In this document: positions 34,512 through 46,177 of the stretch, in pieces
How the letters are laid out: each line of letters opens with the position of its first letter
How positions within the stretch are numbered: the first letter of the stretch is position 1
Source: Gnetum montanum
Lineage: Eukaryota; Streptophyta; Gnetopsida; Gnetales; Gnetaceae
Reading direction: 5' to 3'
Length of the DNA: 64,000 nucleotides
Assembly: GCA_015680685.1 (NCBI GenBank)
Contig: MNCI01011535.1
Coordinates: forward strand, 288,104 to 352,103
The notes under the pieces: generated by a model
Databases searched by the model: none
What the model saw: only the letters and a program-made list of their open reading frames with translations
Told to the model about the DNA's origin: nothing
Position numbers and translations under genes: made by a program

Positions 34512-36960
34512 ATGTCTTCTTCTTCTCACAGACATGAAGATGTCAAACTCTTGGTCCCATAATAGTGTAAGGTGGTATATACTCATCTAGATGAGTATGT
34601 GCCTGATTTTACCTTCATCCTACACGAAGATGAGCAACTATGATGGCGTGATATGTAAGGCAACATTGTAATGTCCCTCGATTGATTTGTGCCCATGATG
34701 CTGCTTTAAACTCTTACAAAGTTAGGCATCCACGATCTTCAAGAGGAATACATTGTGAATGGTTATGAAACTAGGGACTATCATCCCACTAACACACAAT
34801 GTAGGAAATTTTGACACTAGGAGAAGCATCATGATGCTATGAAGGGAAAATAGTTCACCAATCCCGTATTCTTGCTAGACCAAGACAACAAGGAGGATCC
34901 TCCTTTTGAGGGCTCTTAACATGACAATTCTCCACCCTTGCTTACTGATGATGGGAATGTGAACCTAAATCTACATTCTACTATCAACATTCCAAGTTCA
35001 AGAAAAGTTGGTAGTCAAGGCAAGAGCTCGGGCAAGCATCAAGATAATAAGAAATCTGATGAACGTGGCCATGAAAATCAAAGAGGACTTGGTAGACACC
35101 ATGTTGGTGGCAGTCCTCCTCCATCTTCGTCCTTTTCATATGCATCCTCTTCTTCCTCTTCTTTTGGTTATGAAAGATGTCATAGAAAGAATAACCGTGA
35201 TGGAGGTTCTCAATCGGACAACAATACTAATCACCAAGCTGGTAATGAATGAAGGGGTAATAGAGGACATCATTGATGACAACAAAAAAATGATGATGAT
35301 GAGCCTCTATTGGCAACTTAAAGCATGCTTAACATTGTAGAGGTAGTTAAGATTCCAACTAGGCATGTGAAAGATAGTCGGATCAAGCGCTTAGATATGA
35401 ACAATATCCCAAGATTTAAGCAGGGATATAACTATGATTCATAGACACATCTATAAGCTTTTTGTGATGCTTGTGCCTTGCAAAATATTGAAAATGATTG
35501 GTAGAAACTCAAACTCTTCCCTAGGACACTCATCAAGATGGCTCAAAACTAGTACCATTCCTTAGAGCCAGAATCTATATGTCAATAGAGTACAATGCTT
35601 GAGCTATTTAATGATAAATACCAAATGTACTCTAGACTGTCTAATCTAAGAAGGCAAATCTAAGGCTAGAAATAGGGAACACATGAACCCTTGGATGTTT
35701 CCATGGGTAGATATTATTCTCTATTACACTGATGCCTTGGCCATGATTATTCTTAAAGGGAACAACTCTGCCATATCATAGATGGGCTCAGAGTAGAAAC
35801 TAGAAGAACTCTTGGGGTTTATGCCCAAGGAAGACTATTTAAACTAAGAGCTCATTCGATGCAAAGGCTGATAGAGTAGGTAGCAAAAGAAGAAGGTGAA
35901 TTGCAGAAAAGGGAAAGTGCAGAAGAGTATAATAGGGACCCTTCCATTAGAAAAGGGAGGTCCAATTCTATGATGATGAGGAGTCACCACTCGACGAAGT
36001 GGTGAACAGGAAAAGCTTGCCTATCCAAAAATCTATTTTTGACATTTTAAAAAAGGTTGATAAATTATGGGAATCTTTGGATGAAAAATTCCAAACTGCT
36101 ATGAAGATTGCTAAAGCATCCAAAAAGTAGAATAGTGATCGTGACGGCATGAGATGAAAAGAAGCTAAACGTGCTTACCAGAGAGGTAAGGGCAAAGCTG
36201 CTATAGTAGAAGAAGTTGTGGAGATAGACTTTAATGATGATGTTGGATGTGACATTTGTCAATATGAACATCCTTAGGGATGTTGCCCTATGGTGTCACA
36301 CTTATAAGAGTTTGAGATGTATGCACTAAATCCTCAACTAGCATAGAGGCAAGCACCCATATGATTACCTTATCCTTAAGGCAATCCAAGGTAGTTCCTC
36401 CAGCAACATTAAGCTTACTATCCAAGTGGGGCTCCACCACAACCATGTGAACAATATCAATAGTGGCACTAACTACAATCATGGAGAATGCCACCGTAGA
36501 TAGTAATACCCTAACAGGTAACTAGATTCATATGGGTACTATGTTCAGCAATTTGTTTCTCCACAAAGATTTGCAAGCCACTCATCATTCCAACATCACT
36601 ATTAAACTCATTCACCATCTAGTTGAGGGGAGCACCCATATCCATACCATCCTCTGCATCCGTCTACACACATCTGTCTACCCTCAACCCACTTACCTCC
36701 TTCTCTATCCATGCATAGCAAAATTTCCACAGAGTAGCAACAATGAAATGCTACAAGGGCTATAAATTTACAACTGGCCTTTCAACTGAGTGGTTCAGAA
36801 AATTGATCTAGAAAACAATCATTCTTCTAATCCAACAGTCCTCCCAAACCCTCACAACCTAATGTGGATGGTCACTTTATATCTCTAACACCCTCATCCT
36901 TTACATGAAACACATTTGAGCATTCTTCAAACCAAACACTGCCTCAGATCCGCACTGTGA
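34512..36960 (+). pseudogene. gag: E3 gag (decayed)
   Basis: The start at 34512 (MSSSSHRHEDVKLL) is 135 bases after the PBS; the first open stretch is short. Order: N-terminal DEYVPDFTFILHEDEQL, a Ser/Gly/Asn-rich hydrophilic region in one open frame (34938-35252), DDDEPLLAT, IKRLDMNNIPRF, then the capsid core with YYSLLH, LCHIIDGLRVETRRTLGVYA and VAKEEGELQKRESAEEYNRD. The knuckle VGCDICQYEHP, a stop, then GCCPMVSHL lies at about 36240-36305. A Tyr/Pro-rich tail runs to protease. At least ten in-frame stops. Confidence 0.8.
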
Positions 36961-36989
36961 TGCTAACTCATGTTGTTTTCAATTAGATC

Positions 36990-37400
36990 AAGGTTGAAAA
37001 CCTTCCCACAAAATGATCTAACCTAGGAAGTCCTCTTATTTATTTGTAGATAACTAGACATGAGCCATGGAAGGCTCTTCTTGATTATAGTTTTGGTTTC
37101 AATCTCATCTCCCATGACATGTACAAGGCTTGGAACCTACCACCTTTCAAGAAGAGTAATATCCATCTAGAATTGGTAAACTAATCAATCACTGTTACTT
37201 TTGGATTAGTGGAGGAGATTGTGGCTACAATTTGTGGGTGGTCCTATCCTACCAATTTTTTGGTGATCAAAGTTAAAAATTGCGAAGGTGACTTCCCCAT
37301 CATTATGGAAAGGGTGTGGTTAAGAACTGTTGATGCGAAAATGGGCATCAACGACCTCTCCTTGGAAATCTCCAAGAAGAATGAATTTCGATGACTAAAG
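36990..37400 (+). pseudogene. pol: E3 protease (decayed)
   Basis: The active site at about 37072-37113 reads KALLDYSFGFNLIS; the catalytic Asp is present but the D-S/T-G triplet is DYS. Downstream, VEEIVATICGWSYPTNFLVI and GDFPIIMERVWLRTVDAKM lie in the open frame 37209-37394. Matches E1 and E2. Its neighbour downstream (37449-37772) is the linker to RT. Confidence 0.8.
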
Positions 37401-37448
37401 AAGAAGCATGCTCCATGCATTGCATATAGTAATAATGGGTGCAATTGC

Positions 37449-38230
37449 ATGCAAAAAATCTGGTCCATTAAAAGTACATCTATCAAAGCATGCAATCAGT
37501 GTGCACAAGAAAAAAATATCCAAAGGTGCATGTATGTAGCAACCACAAAACAAGAGGGCATCCAATGGCTAATAGCTGACTCTGACAATAGCACATTATG
37601 CATGGAATATGCATTTTTATACAATGTCAAGTCGGTTATCATTAATGCAAATCTTTCTCTTGAACCAAAAGACAAGCTATTGCAGGTGGTCAACAAATGG
37701 CCAACAGCCTTTGCTTGGTCATATCCCGAGCTGACTGAAATTGATCCATGGATATGCCAACATCGTATTTAGATCAACCTGGCCATGAGGCCAAGAAGGT
37801 AACCGTAGAGGTGGGNTCATTTTCCAATAGCAAGTTGGTAGTGGGATAAAATTCTTCATGGATGACTTCTCTACCCATCGAGATACATTTGAGCAAGCCT
37901 TGGATTTCCTTGAGGAAGTATTGAAAAGATGTGTTAAAACAAACCTGAGGCTCAATTAGAAGAAATTCCATCTAATGGTTCAAGAGGGCATAGTACTGGG
38001 GCACTAAATTTCACAAGAAGGGATTGAGGTAGAACAAAAAAAGATAACAATCATCTAAGGAATCACATGTCAACCAGAGATAGTTAAAGATGTTTAATCA
38101 TTCCTTAGATACATTGGCTACTACTAATAGTTCATAGAGAATTTCTCTAAGATTGCAAAGTCGTTGGTCGAGCTTAGAAAGAAAGATGCTCCATTTATCT
38201 AGACTAAGGACTGTGAACATGCAGTCCAAC
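37449..38230 (+). pseudogene. pol: E3 protease-RT linker and reverse transcriptase with large deletion
   Basis: The linker is open from 37449 to 37772 (IQWLIADSDNSTLCMEYAFL and the Asn-rich segment seen in E2). RT should then begin, but at 37780-37820 the sequence jumps from the ICQHRI region to just before the catalytic loop; an N sits at 37816. About 500 bases holding the fingers and first palm motifs are absent compared with E1 and E2. After it: FFMDDFSTHRDTFEQALDFL (about 37852-37911, DD kept), VLKRCVKTNLRLN and FLRYIGYY near 38103-38126. Confidence 0.82.
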
Positions 38231-38800
38231 TATTAAAAAAAAAACTCGAAGAAACTCCAATTCTATAGGCACCAAACTAGTCCAAACCATTTTATTTAAT
38301 GATGGATGCATCTAATTATGCCTTGGGAGCTGTGCTTACATAGTTGGATGATAAGAAATATTCATATTACATCCACTGCATTAGCCAAAGCATTGTGGGT
38401 GCACAGTTGAATTACACCACAACTGAGAAAGAACTAATGGCAGTGATGTATGCTCTTGAAAATTTCACACACTATGTGCTTGGCTATAAGGTGTTTGTGC
38501 ATAGATATCATAGTGCCATTTACTTTTTAATGAATAAACCAATGGTGAGTTCCCATATCATATGATGGCTCGTGATCATGCAAGAATTTGATCTCACAAT
38601 GGTAGATTGGAAAGGAATTGAGAATGATGTCATTGACCATATCTCTCGATTAAGATGGGATAATAAAGAGGAGGAGAGCTCACTCTATGATCAATTTCCA
38701 GATGAACTCCTCTTTATAGGAGCAACAAATGACCAAGTGCCCACAAAAACAAAATGGAATAATGGCATCCTCACTTACCTTCTCACTTAGGAGATGCCAC
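38230..38800 (+). pseudogene. pol: E3 RNase H (decayed)
   Basis: LMMDASNYALGAVLT (38298-38340, first Asp) precedes a stop. The open frame 38344-38565 has NYTTTEKELMAVMYALENF (catalytic Glu) and KVFVHRYHSAIYFLMN, where the usual TDH is RYH, a lost Asp. The frame 38572-38790 continues with a QEFDLTMVDWKGIENDVIDH segment, the linker toward integrase. Confidence 0.82.
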
Positions 38801-38869
38801 AATATCTAAACTTTAGGAAGAAACAAAAGTTTCTTCATTGAGCAAAGTACTTCATGGAAATCAATAGAC

Positions 38870-40075
38870 ACCTTTACAAGGTGTGCATCAATGGTCTGGT
38901 TCATTGGTGTGTCCTTGATGCGAATTAACTGTGTGTTTTGTAGGATGCTCACAAAGGCCCTTATAGAGGCCACTATGTAGGGAGATGTACAGCCATAAAA
39001 ATCCTAATGGTAGGGTACTATTAGCCTACAATCTTTAGGGACGTCCACCAATTTGTTCAATCTTGTGAACATTGTCAAAGAGATGGTGGGGTGACCACAT
39101 GAATGGAGGGTCCTCAACAGTGGATTCAACCACTAAAATCCTTTGACATATGGGGCATTGACTTCATGGATCCCATCACATCCATGTCCAATGAAAAGGC
39201 GTATATCATCATAGCAATAAACTACTGCACCAAATGGACAGAAGTAGTAGTCATCACTGACTATACATCATCCACTGCTACTAGATTTGTACAAAAAAAT
39301 GTTGTAAATAGGTTTAGGATGGCATGTGCACTAATTTCTGACAATAGAACTCATTTTACAAGTTCCACTTTTCAAAAACTTATGCAACACTTGGGGGCTG
39401 AACATAACTTAACAACACCCTATCACCCCTAAGACAACAGTCAAGTAGAGGTAACTAACAAGGAGATCACAAAGATCCTAACAAATACCATAAGCAAATA
39501 TAGGAGAGATTGGAGCACAAAATTCAACAATGCCCTTTGGGCCTACCGCTTAACATGGAAACTCCCTATTAGCTACTCTTCCTATGAGCTAGTGTAGGAA
39601 AAACTTACAATGTTCCCAATTCAATTCGAATTTCATACACTCTCAACAACTTGTGATCTAAATCTTGACCTAAGTCTAAAAAAAAAAAAAGATTGATCAA
39701 CCTCAATGTGCTAGACAAAAATCAATTAGTGGCCCTATCTTCAAATGAAGTGCGGAAGGCATTCAATAAACAAAGTCATGACATTAAAATATGAAAAGTA
39801 AAGTTTCAAGTAAGAGATAAGGTTCTCTATTAGAACCCCACAAACACATCCCAAAAAACAAAGTTTCAAACATTGTAGGAGGGACCTTATATAATTGATG
39901 AAACCTTTTCTTTTAGAGCCATGACCATATACAAACTTGAGAGTTCAAATAAAAAGCAGTTGGTCAACATCCAACAAGTGAAGCTTTTCCATGAGCCCAA
40001 CCAAGCCAATTCAATGAATACCTCAGCAGATGGACAACCACGCTTAATTGTTTGGCTCTCTTCCTTCCAACTCAA
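38870..40075 (+). pseudogene. pol: E3 integrase and pol C terminus (decayed)
   Basis: The zinc module AHKGPYRGHY then QSCEHCQRDGG (38945-39085) keeps the HHCC residues. The core lies in the open frame 39103-39432: SFDIWGIDFMDPITS (first Asp) and ALISDNRTHFTSS (second Asp). The Glu is in QVEVTNKEI near 39442-39468, after a stop. Then WAYRLTWKLPISYSSYELV near 39540-39596. The C-terminal part reaches the TCATGGGGGAG motif at 40076. Catalytic residues are all present; stops make the chain incomplete. Confidence 0.83.
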
Positions 40076-42160
40076 TCATGGGGGAGACGATCACCCATGC
40101 CAATCATCCATATGGCTCTTACATTTTTTTATTTTTTATTTTACACATTTTTGTCTTTACAATTTATTTATTTTACCCCTTTTTTATTTTTTAAATATTT
40201 TTCCTATTTTACACGATCATTAGTACATTTAAATCTTTCTTGAATATTTTACACTTTCTTTTTAATTTTACTTTATTTTGTTTGAGTATAATTTTCAAAT
40301 TTTTGCTAATAAACCTACTTTATGCCAACAAGACACAGTGGTGCTATAACTATTACTAATAGTGGTTTTTGCTTTATGTTTTGTTTGTTAATGTCTGGTT
40401 TCTATTTTTTTATTTTTGTACCAATGGCTAAGTCATGGTTTCTTTTTCATGGACCAGGCAGTGAGTCTACGACATCCACTCATTCACAAACTCTATGGTT
40501 TTCCTTGTTTTGGGAGTTTGAGCTCCCTTTTATTAAATCAACTTTTAATAAATTGGTGAGCTTGGTAGTTTATGGAATTGGGAGATATTCAAAGGTTTGT
40601 ATAGGATGTGACTTCAAGGGAACTAAATACTCTTTGTACTCTTCTACTTGCTTAGGTGCTTCAGTGTTTTCATAGACTTCTTACCTTTCCATATTGTCTA
40701 ATAACAGGAAATCAAATAATGTCTTTGCATGGGGTAGTTCCATCCAAAAGAACAAAAACATGATGGGAATTCAAAGAACACCCCTTAGACAAATAACAGG
40801 CAATAAGCACTAGTTATGGGACTAGAAAGACATCTTACCCATGCTTGAATGTGCCCTCTAACTAAGGCCCTCTCTCACTTCCTACTTCTCTTTTCTCCTC
40901 TTTATGGAATGGTGGTTGCTTTTGTGAGTACTCTTGTGTCTTGAGGGCGTGAATTAGTCTTGGAGTGGTGATGCAAAGTCACTATAAGAGGTTGATTTTG
41001 GTTTGGACTAAGGATGGATCTTCTTAGGTCATTTTAAACAAAAATCCACAAGGGACTTCTTATGACCTTAATTTGGAATTCCATTCCACCATCTCCATCA
41101 TCTATCTATGCTAACTGTAATTCACCTCACTATCAAAGTCCATGTTTTGGATCTTGTGTCTTGGTTTGACGTATTTGAATTCTTAGGTAGAATCTTTCTG
41201 ATTTTGGTCCTTAACTTCCATTAACCATTAATCACCTATGGGGTCCATGGACTTCTTAGGTTGAGGTTATGTAAGGGAAAACAAGGCATGTGCCTATTAT
41301 GGGGAGGATCCACTTGCATATCTCTTGGTTGGGTTCATTAAGTACCTTATCCTTAGACATTCTTGCAATTAGAATCTCTTGTACACCCATCTTCTACATC
41401 TCACCATGTGCTCCTTTGCATATTTTTTTCATTAAACATGTTCTCCATCAAATTTTTTTAATTTTTGAGCATTCCAAGATCCTCTTCAATGATTTTATCA
41501 TATTCTTGGCTTTTTTAGGATTCCATGGACTCCAAATTCATTGAAAATCTCTTTATATTTTTTGAGATACTCAAATTTGAAAATTTTGCCTATGGGCTTC
41601 ATATATGAGGCATCGTTGATGGAGCACACCCGTATACAAGGCCCCGTTGACAGAGCACACCCATATACAAGGCCCTATATATAGGGCCCCGTCAACATAA
41701 GGAAAAAATAGTATATATATGCATGATCCCACTTTAAAAATTTTACATTTTCTCATAAACTCCAAGGGAGTTTTTCAAATTTTTAGAGCCCAAAACCTTC
41801 TAGAGCTCAAAAATTCCTAATCATTTATCTAAATCACTCCGTTCTTTGACCCAATGGTTACCGAAGGTAAGCTCTTCATCGTGGGGGCCACAAATGTGCC
41901 ATTTTTGACAAAAATATTTTTTTCATTTTTCCAACTCCAACAAAGGTTTAAGTACAAAATTAACTATTAAACACCAAATTATAAGAGTTTAACCTTTCCA
42001 ACAAGCTCAGGTGACATTTATAATAAATAATTAATAATAAAATAATCAATTTTCCATGGTCCAACCTTAGCCAAAGTGTAATTAACTAACAAGAAAAGGT
42101 ATTCAAATATTTAGAGTTACACATTATATCTACTAATCCATGGATGTGTTGTAATGACAA
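40076..42160 (+). other. E3 spacer between pol and ORF2
   Basis: 2.1 kb without a supported gene. It opens with TCATGGGGGAG, then a very T-rich tract (40115-40290) that gives Phe-rich chance ORFs, then blocks shared with E1 (GACATCCACTCATTC near 40469, CATGCTTGAATGTGCCCTC near 40841, GGGGAGGATCCACTTGCAT near 41301). The block 41610-41720 is a promoter-like element. Confidence 0.55.
41606..41722 (+). promoter_or_regulatory. E3 internal LTR-like promoter block
   Basis: Two near repeats, each with a CCCGT or CCCAT, ATACAAGGCCC and GTTGA(C/T)(A/G)GAGCACAC core, then GGGCCCCGTCAACA, then TATATATA at 41712-41719. The GGGGCC/GTTGAC motifs match those of the E3 LTR U3, and the AAAAAATAGTATA before the box resembles AAAAAACTATAAATA in the LTR. 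ORF2 starts about 440 bases downstream. Confidence 0.5.
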
Positions 42161-44994
42161 ATGGCACCAAAGGGAAAGCACACATAGGAAGCAATACTAT
42201 CTCAACCTAAGGAGAAATAGCCTAGAATGGGAAGAGGCCAAGAACAGGCCCAAGAAGAACTGCTTACAACCCATGCCACAAGTCCTCTTAAAGAAGAGGC
42301 AAAAGTGGAATCTATCAGATAGATTCCAAAACCAACAGTAGCAACAAAGTACTCTCATCGAGATGATGCACCAGCACCATAAGCAAATTTGGAGGTGACC
42401 TTGATAGAGGCTTGCTTGAATTAGATTAGATCACAAGAGGTTTAGAAAATAGTGCTCCAGGAGTTAAATTTTAGCCCAATCCTAGAGCAAGCATCAAAAG
42501 AAGTGCAGGACCAACTAAAGGCCTCTCCCATGTGGCCAATCATCACTTCCACGAGGGAGTGGTACATGGGAGAGACATTCCTATTCTAGATCAAGGGGCA
42601 GCTCAAATCAATGATAAAAATTAAAGACATCTCAGTGTCCTACTCGATGTAAGCCATTACTATAATGCTTGGTTGCTAGAAATAGGGGTAAGCCTTGATG
42701 AGATCCTAATGTAGGCAAATCCCAACATCAAGAAAGAATGTGTTCAATGGTGCTATGGCATCAACTGTAAGGATTTTGATGCACTCACATTGGCAAAGAG
42801 GATCAACTACAAGACTGTGGCCTTCCACCTCAATCCCTCGGTGAGGCCAAGCAAAATCATCGCCTTCTTTGCAAGCATGCATCGCTCTAAGTGGGAGATT
42901 CCCTATCAACCTTCCACAATTGATCTATTTAGAGATGGAGAAGCAGTTTAAAGAAAATGAATGTGGAAGGAAGGCACTCCCCTTTCCATGTCTCCTCAAG
43001 AAACTCTATCGAAGGGGAGGAGTAGCTTATTTCACCAACGATGTTGTCAGGCATGGTTTGGCCACCAACTGGGCAAAAATGATGAAAGACAAGATGTTAG
43101 TAATGACTATCCAAGAAGAGGAGTAGCAACCACCACCTTCACTTGCCACTCAAAAAATTATGCTAAACATCGCTACAACTATCCAATGGTTGCACAAATA
43201 CCAAGAATGGCTCTTAAGTAAACAAGAGCAACAAGCAAGCACAAGTGGAAGGACCCATCTATGTACAGACCTACAACAAGTCATCTAAATGAGGCGGCCA
43301 AGGCAATCAGCTTGATGGGTGGAGGTGGATCCATTTTTTTAACCTAAAGAACACAATTTCCCACAAGGTCAAATCTGAGTGCCAAATAGGTCATAATATC
43401 TCTCGTAGAACAATAGCCACTCCTAGAAATCTTTGGGAATTCTACAACCTTCTTAGTGGACTTGGAGGAAGGTGAGGGGGCAATAGTATTAGTGATGCAG
43501 CACCAAGGATAAGAGACAATAGTAGAAGTGGTTGTTGATCGAATTCTCAAAACGTTGAACACACCTATGACATTTGCACCTAACATCATTACACTCAAAG
43601 ATGTGTAGACATTTGCAAGAACCACAAGTGGTAGAATAAATGCAACATAGCATGAAGATTTGCTAAACTAATTACTGGGAATTGAGCAACTGCTTCTAGA
43701 TGTCTTTGACCTTTCAAATAATATTACTGCAACCTAATTAGAGCTGCTAGAGGCAAGGGATAATAATATCATCTTGGAAGGACAACTTGAAATAGCTAAG
43801 GAGATAAATGAATGTTTGGCTATGGAAGTTGTTGAGTTAATAGCCCAAATTTCCAACCCCGCATTCCTTAACATAGCATTGACCAAAGATGAAACTATGG
43901 AACAACTTCATACTAAACTAAAAGGGGTTGAGGATGCGATGGAGATGACAATGTTCTACCAATCCTTGGTAGATGGCACATAGCACAAGATTCAAAAGGC
44001 CTTGGATCATACTTGCTAGGAGAACATACAGTTGACTGTAGAGAAGCATCGCCTATGGAATGTTGATGGGCACAAGCAACAATTAACAGATTTCATCCAT
44101 CAATAGCAGGAGTAATTGGCTAGAATAAACATATAATTGAGGAGATTGACAGTAGAAAACATAAATCTCTCCATGAAGGAGGTCTGTGCCCTTCGCCTAG
44201 AAATTAAAAGCTCACAGATTTTAGAAAGTTAGAGATTATTACAAAGAGCATGTTGATCTACAAAAGGAAGTAAATGAAAAAAACATTCATTTGGCAAAGG
44301 CAAAAGTGAATGAAGCCGTCAAATAACTCTAGTAAGGGAAAGAATTATGTCAACCCATCATTGATGACATAGACACTGACAACAAAGTAGAAATCTACAT
44401 ATAAGAGTTGTAGATTGAGGAGATGACAGAATATATAGAGCTTGCAAATCTCTGTTACACAAATGTAGCCATGTTGACTGTTGGATTATCGTGGCCAGAA
44501 GTAGAGAAATAGGTGGCCAACTCGTACTTGTTGTATAAGGCTGAGTTCAAGCATCATAAAGACACCAAGAAAAAGCTTGGGATGGTAAACGCTAAACTTG
44601 AAGTTCTTGAGGCACAATTCACCGATCAATAATTAACTCCTAAGAACCTAGCTAAGAGGATGAACAACTACCAAGAGCTGTAGAATGTAGCCAAGGTGTC
44701 TAATATTGAGCACAAATAGTTCATTTCCTGGTTTGTCAACTTGAAGGAGATGTTCCCAATAATGCCCTATTTGAAGGATATCCCTATTCAAACCCACATT
44801 GGTGATGCCACGTGGATTGTGAATGATCCCCAAAGTAAGGAGGAGAAGATGAAGGCATTACTATATGCCTTTCACCTTCCACCAGAGGTTTCAATGGTAG
44901 CAGGACAACCATAGTCGCCTCAACCATCGCACATGCCCAAAGTCAAAAAAGATTCTTAAGAACCTCAGGAGCCTCCACAACTTGGGGCTATTTG
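42161..44994 (+). pseudogene. E3 ORF2, full-length (decayed)
   Basis: The most complete family 1 ORF2, about 940 codons from ATG (42161) to TGA (44992-44994). Part 1: a Lys/Glu/Gln-rich leader, ELNFSPILEQASKEVQ, WYMGETFLF, KIKDISVSYS, then MEKQFKENECGRKALPFPCL and LKKLYRRGGVAYFTNDVV (open at 42869-43126). Part 2: long coiled-coil stretches with leucine heptads (43740-44330). Part 3: the conserved ELANLCYTNVAML then TVGLSWPEVEK and SYLLYKAEFKHHKDTKKKL (44430-44585), and a Pro-rich end. No membrane segment or signal peptide is clear. Part 1 recalls the plant transposon protein domain of retroelements; function unknown. Confidence 0.68.
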
Positions 44995-45231
44995 ATCTTC
45001 TCCACCATCTTCACACCATCAAAGGATGTGTTGTTCAATTTTTACGTAGTCACATCATGGTGTTCAATTTTATGTCATGAACACCAAAATTTTTGTAATT
45101 TGTTGGTTCGTACACTCAAGCACTCAGTTTTGTTAAGTTAGTTTGTTTTGTTAAGAGTCAGTCAATAATCCCATACCTTTTCAATTCTGTAAAGGAACTT
45201 GAGGATGAGTTTTCATTCAGTTATGGGGGTA
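44995..45231 (+). other. E3 3' untranslated region and polypurine tract
   Basis: Short untranslated end with GTTAAGAGTCAGTCAATAAT, then GAGGATGAGTTTTCATTCAG and the tract TATGGGGGTA (45222-45231) directly before the LTR. The last 40 bases are nearly the same in E1, E5 and E6, so this is the most conserved cis site between the two families. Confidence 0.82.
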
Positions 45232-46177
45232 TGATGAGTGTCAAAGTGACACGTCAATGGGCACTCGTTGATGTGGGTTTGTCGACGAGCCCCTATTTTA
45301 TGTGGTGTTGCCACATCGACAAGGCTACATCAACGTAGCGTTTGCTATGTCTACGGGGCCCCATCAATGTAGTACTGTAGCAAAAACTATAAACACAAGC
45401 TCCTGGCCATGTTTATGGAGATAGAAGTCATAGTAGTAGTAGAGCTCTTATAGTTTGTCCATTTGAAAGTTAGAATATTTCTCTGAGAGCCTCTAGCAGG
45501 AGTCAGAAAGTGTACAGATCTATATTAAAGCACTATTGTACCTGAACCACACCAGTGTGTATAGCGATAAAGACAAGCTGTTTGATCAAACCTTGCAGCA
45601 CTTGGAATAGATTAATGATTTATTTATGCATTTATTATTTTCATGAAATATGCAATTAATTAAGATAAATTAGACTTTAATAGATTAGTTAATTAATTAA
45701 GCTAAATAGATTAAGTGCATGAGTACGACCACTTCAAGCATAAACACGTATTTGCTTGGTAATCCCAGTAGCATTATTGGTTAGTGTGCCCAATAGCATA
45801 GTGCTTGGTAACCCAGTAACGGATATGTGGGTTTAGGATGTGTATGGAAAGTGGAACCGGATGCTTATGGTAGGATTAATTAGAGACTAGTTAGGTGGTT
45901 AAATTAGATTAGTTGTTAAATTATTCCATCTCTCTTCTCTAAGCACCAAAGAACATAAAATATAAAACAATAAAAATCATATGCCTTGATTACACTTAAC
46001 CATACCTTTGTACATGAAAAGTGTAATTGGGAAGACAATAAACAACCTTAGGGTAAGGTTCACTTCCTAGAAGACTAGTGTACCAGAAACTATAGAGTTC
46101 ACAGAATTCGACCATATCGCACATGAATGCTTTGTGATTCGTATGGTTGAGCATAGGGGTACCTCGACTACTCATCA
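45232..46177 (+). repeat. E3 3' LTR
   Basis: 946 bp, from TGATGAGTGTC to GACTACTCATCA, colinear with the 5' LTR. TATA region CTATAAACAC near 45388. It differs from the 5' LTR at many sites and by small indels near both ends, so the insertion is old; identity was not computed. Confidence 0.92.

Larger units (their letters stand above)
33400..46177 (+). mobile_element. E3: complete Athila-like family 1 element
   Basis: 12.8 kb with both LTRs, PBS, gag, protease, part of RT, RNase H, integrase, spacer, ORF2, polypurine tract and 3' LTR. Flanks are GATGT (33395-33399) and AATGT (46178-46182), a 5-bp target duplication with one transition. It is the only element seen end to end here and the reference for the others. 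Stops are frequent and RT has a deletion at an N (37816), so it is inactive. It carries no nested insertion. Confidence 0.92.

Noticed and set aside
40052-40243. Phe-rich frames that look like membrane segments and could suggest an envelope protein
   Set aside because: They come from a T-rich non-coding tract that is not kept in frame in E1, E2 or family 2. No signal peptide or Cys pattern is present.
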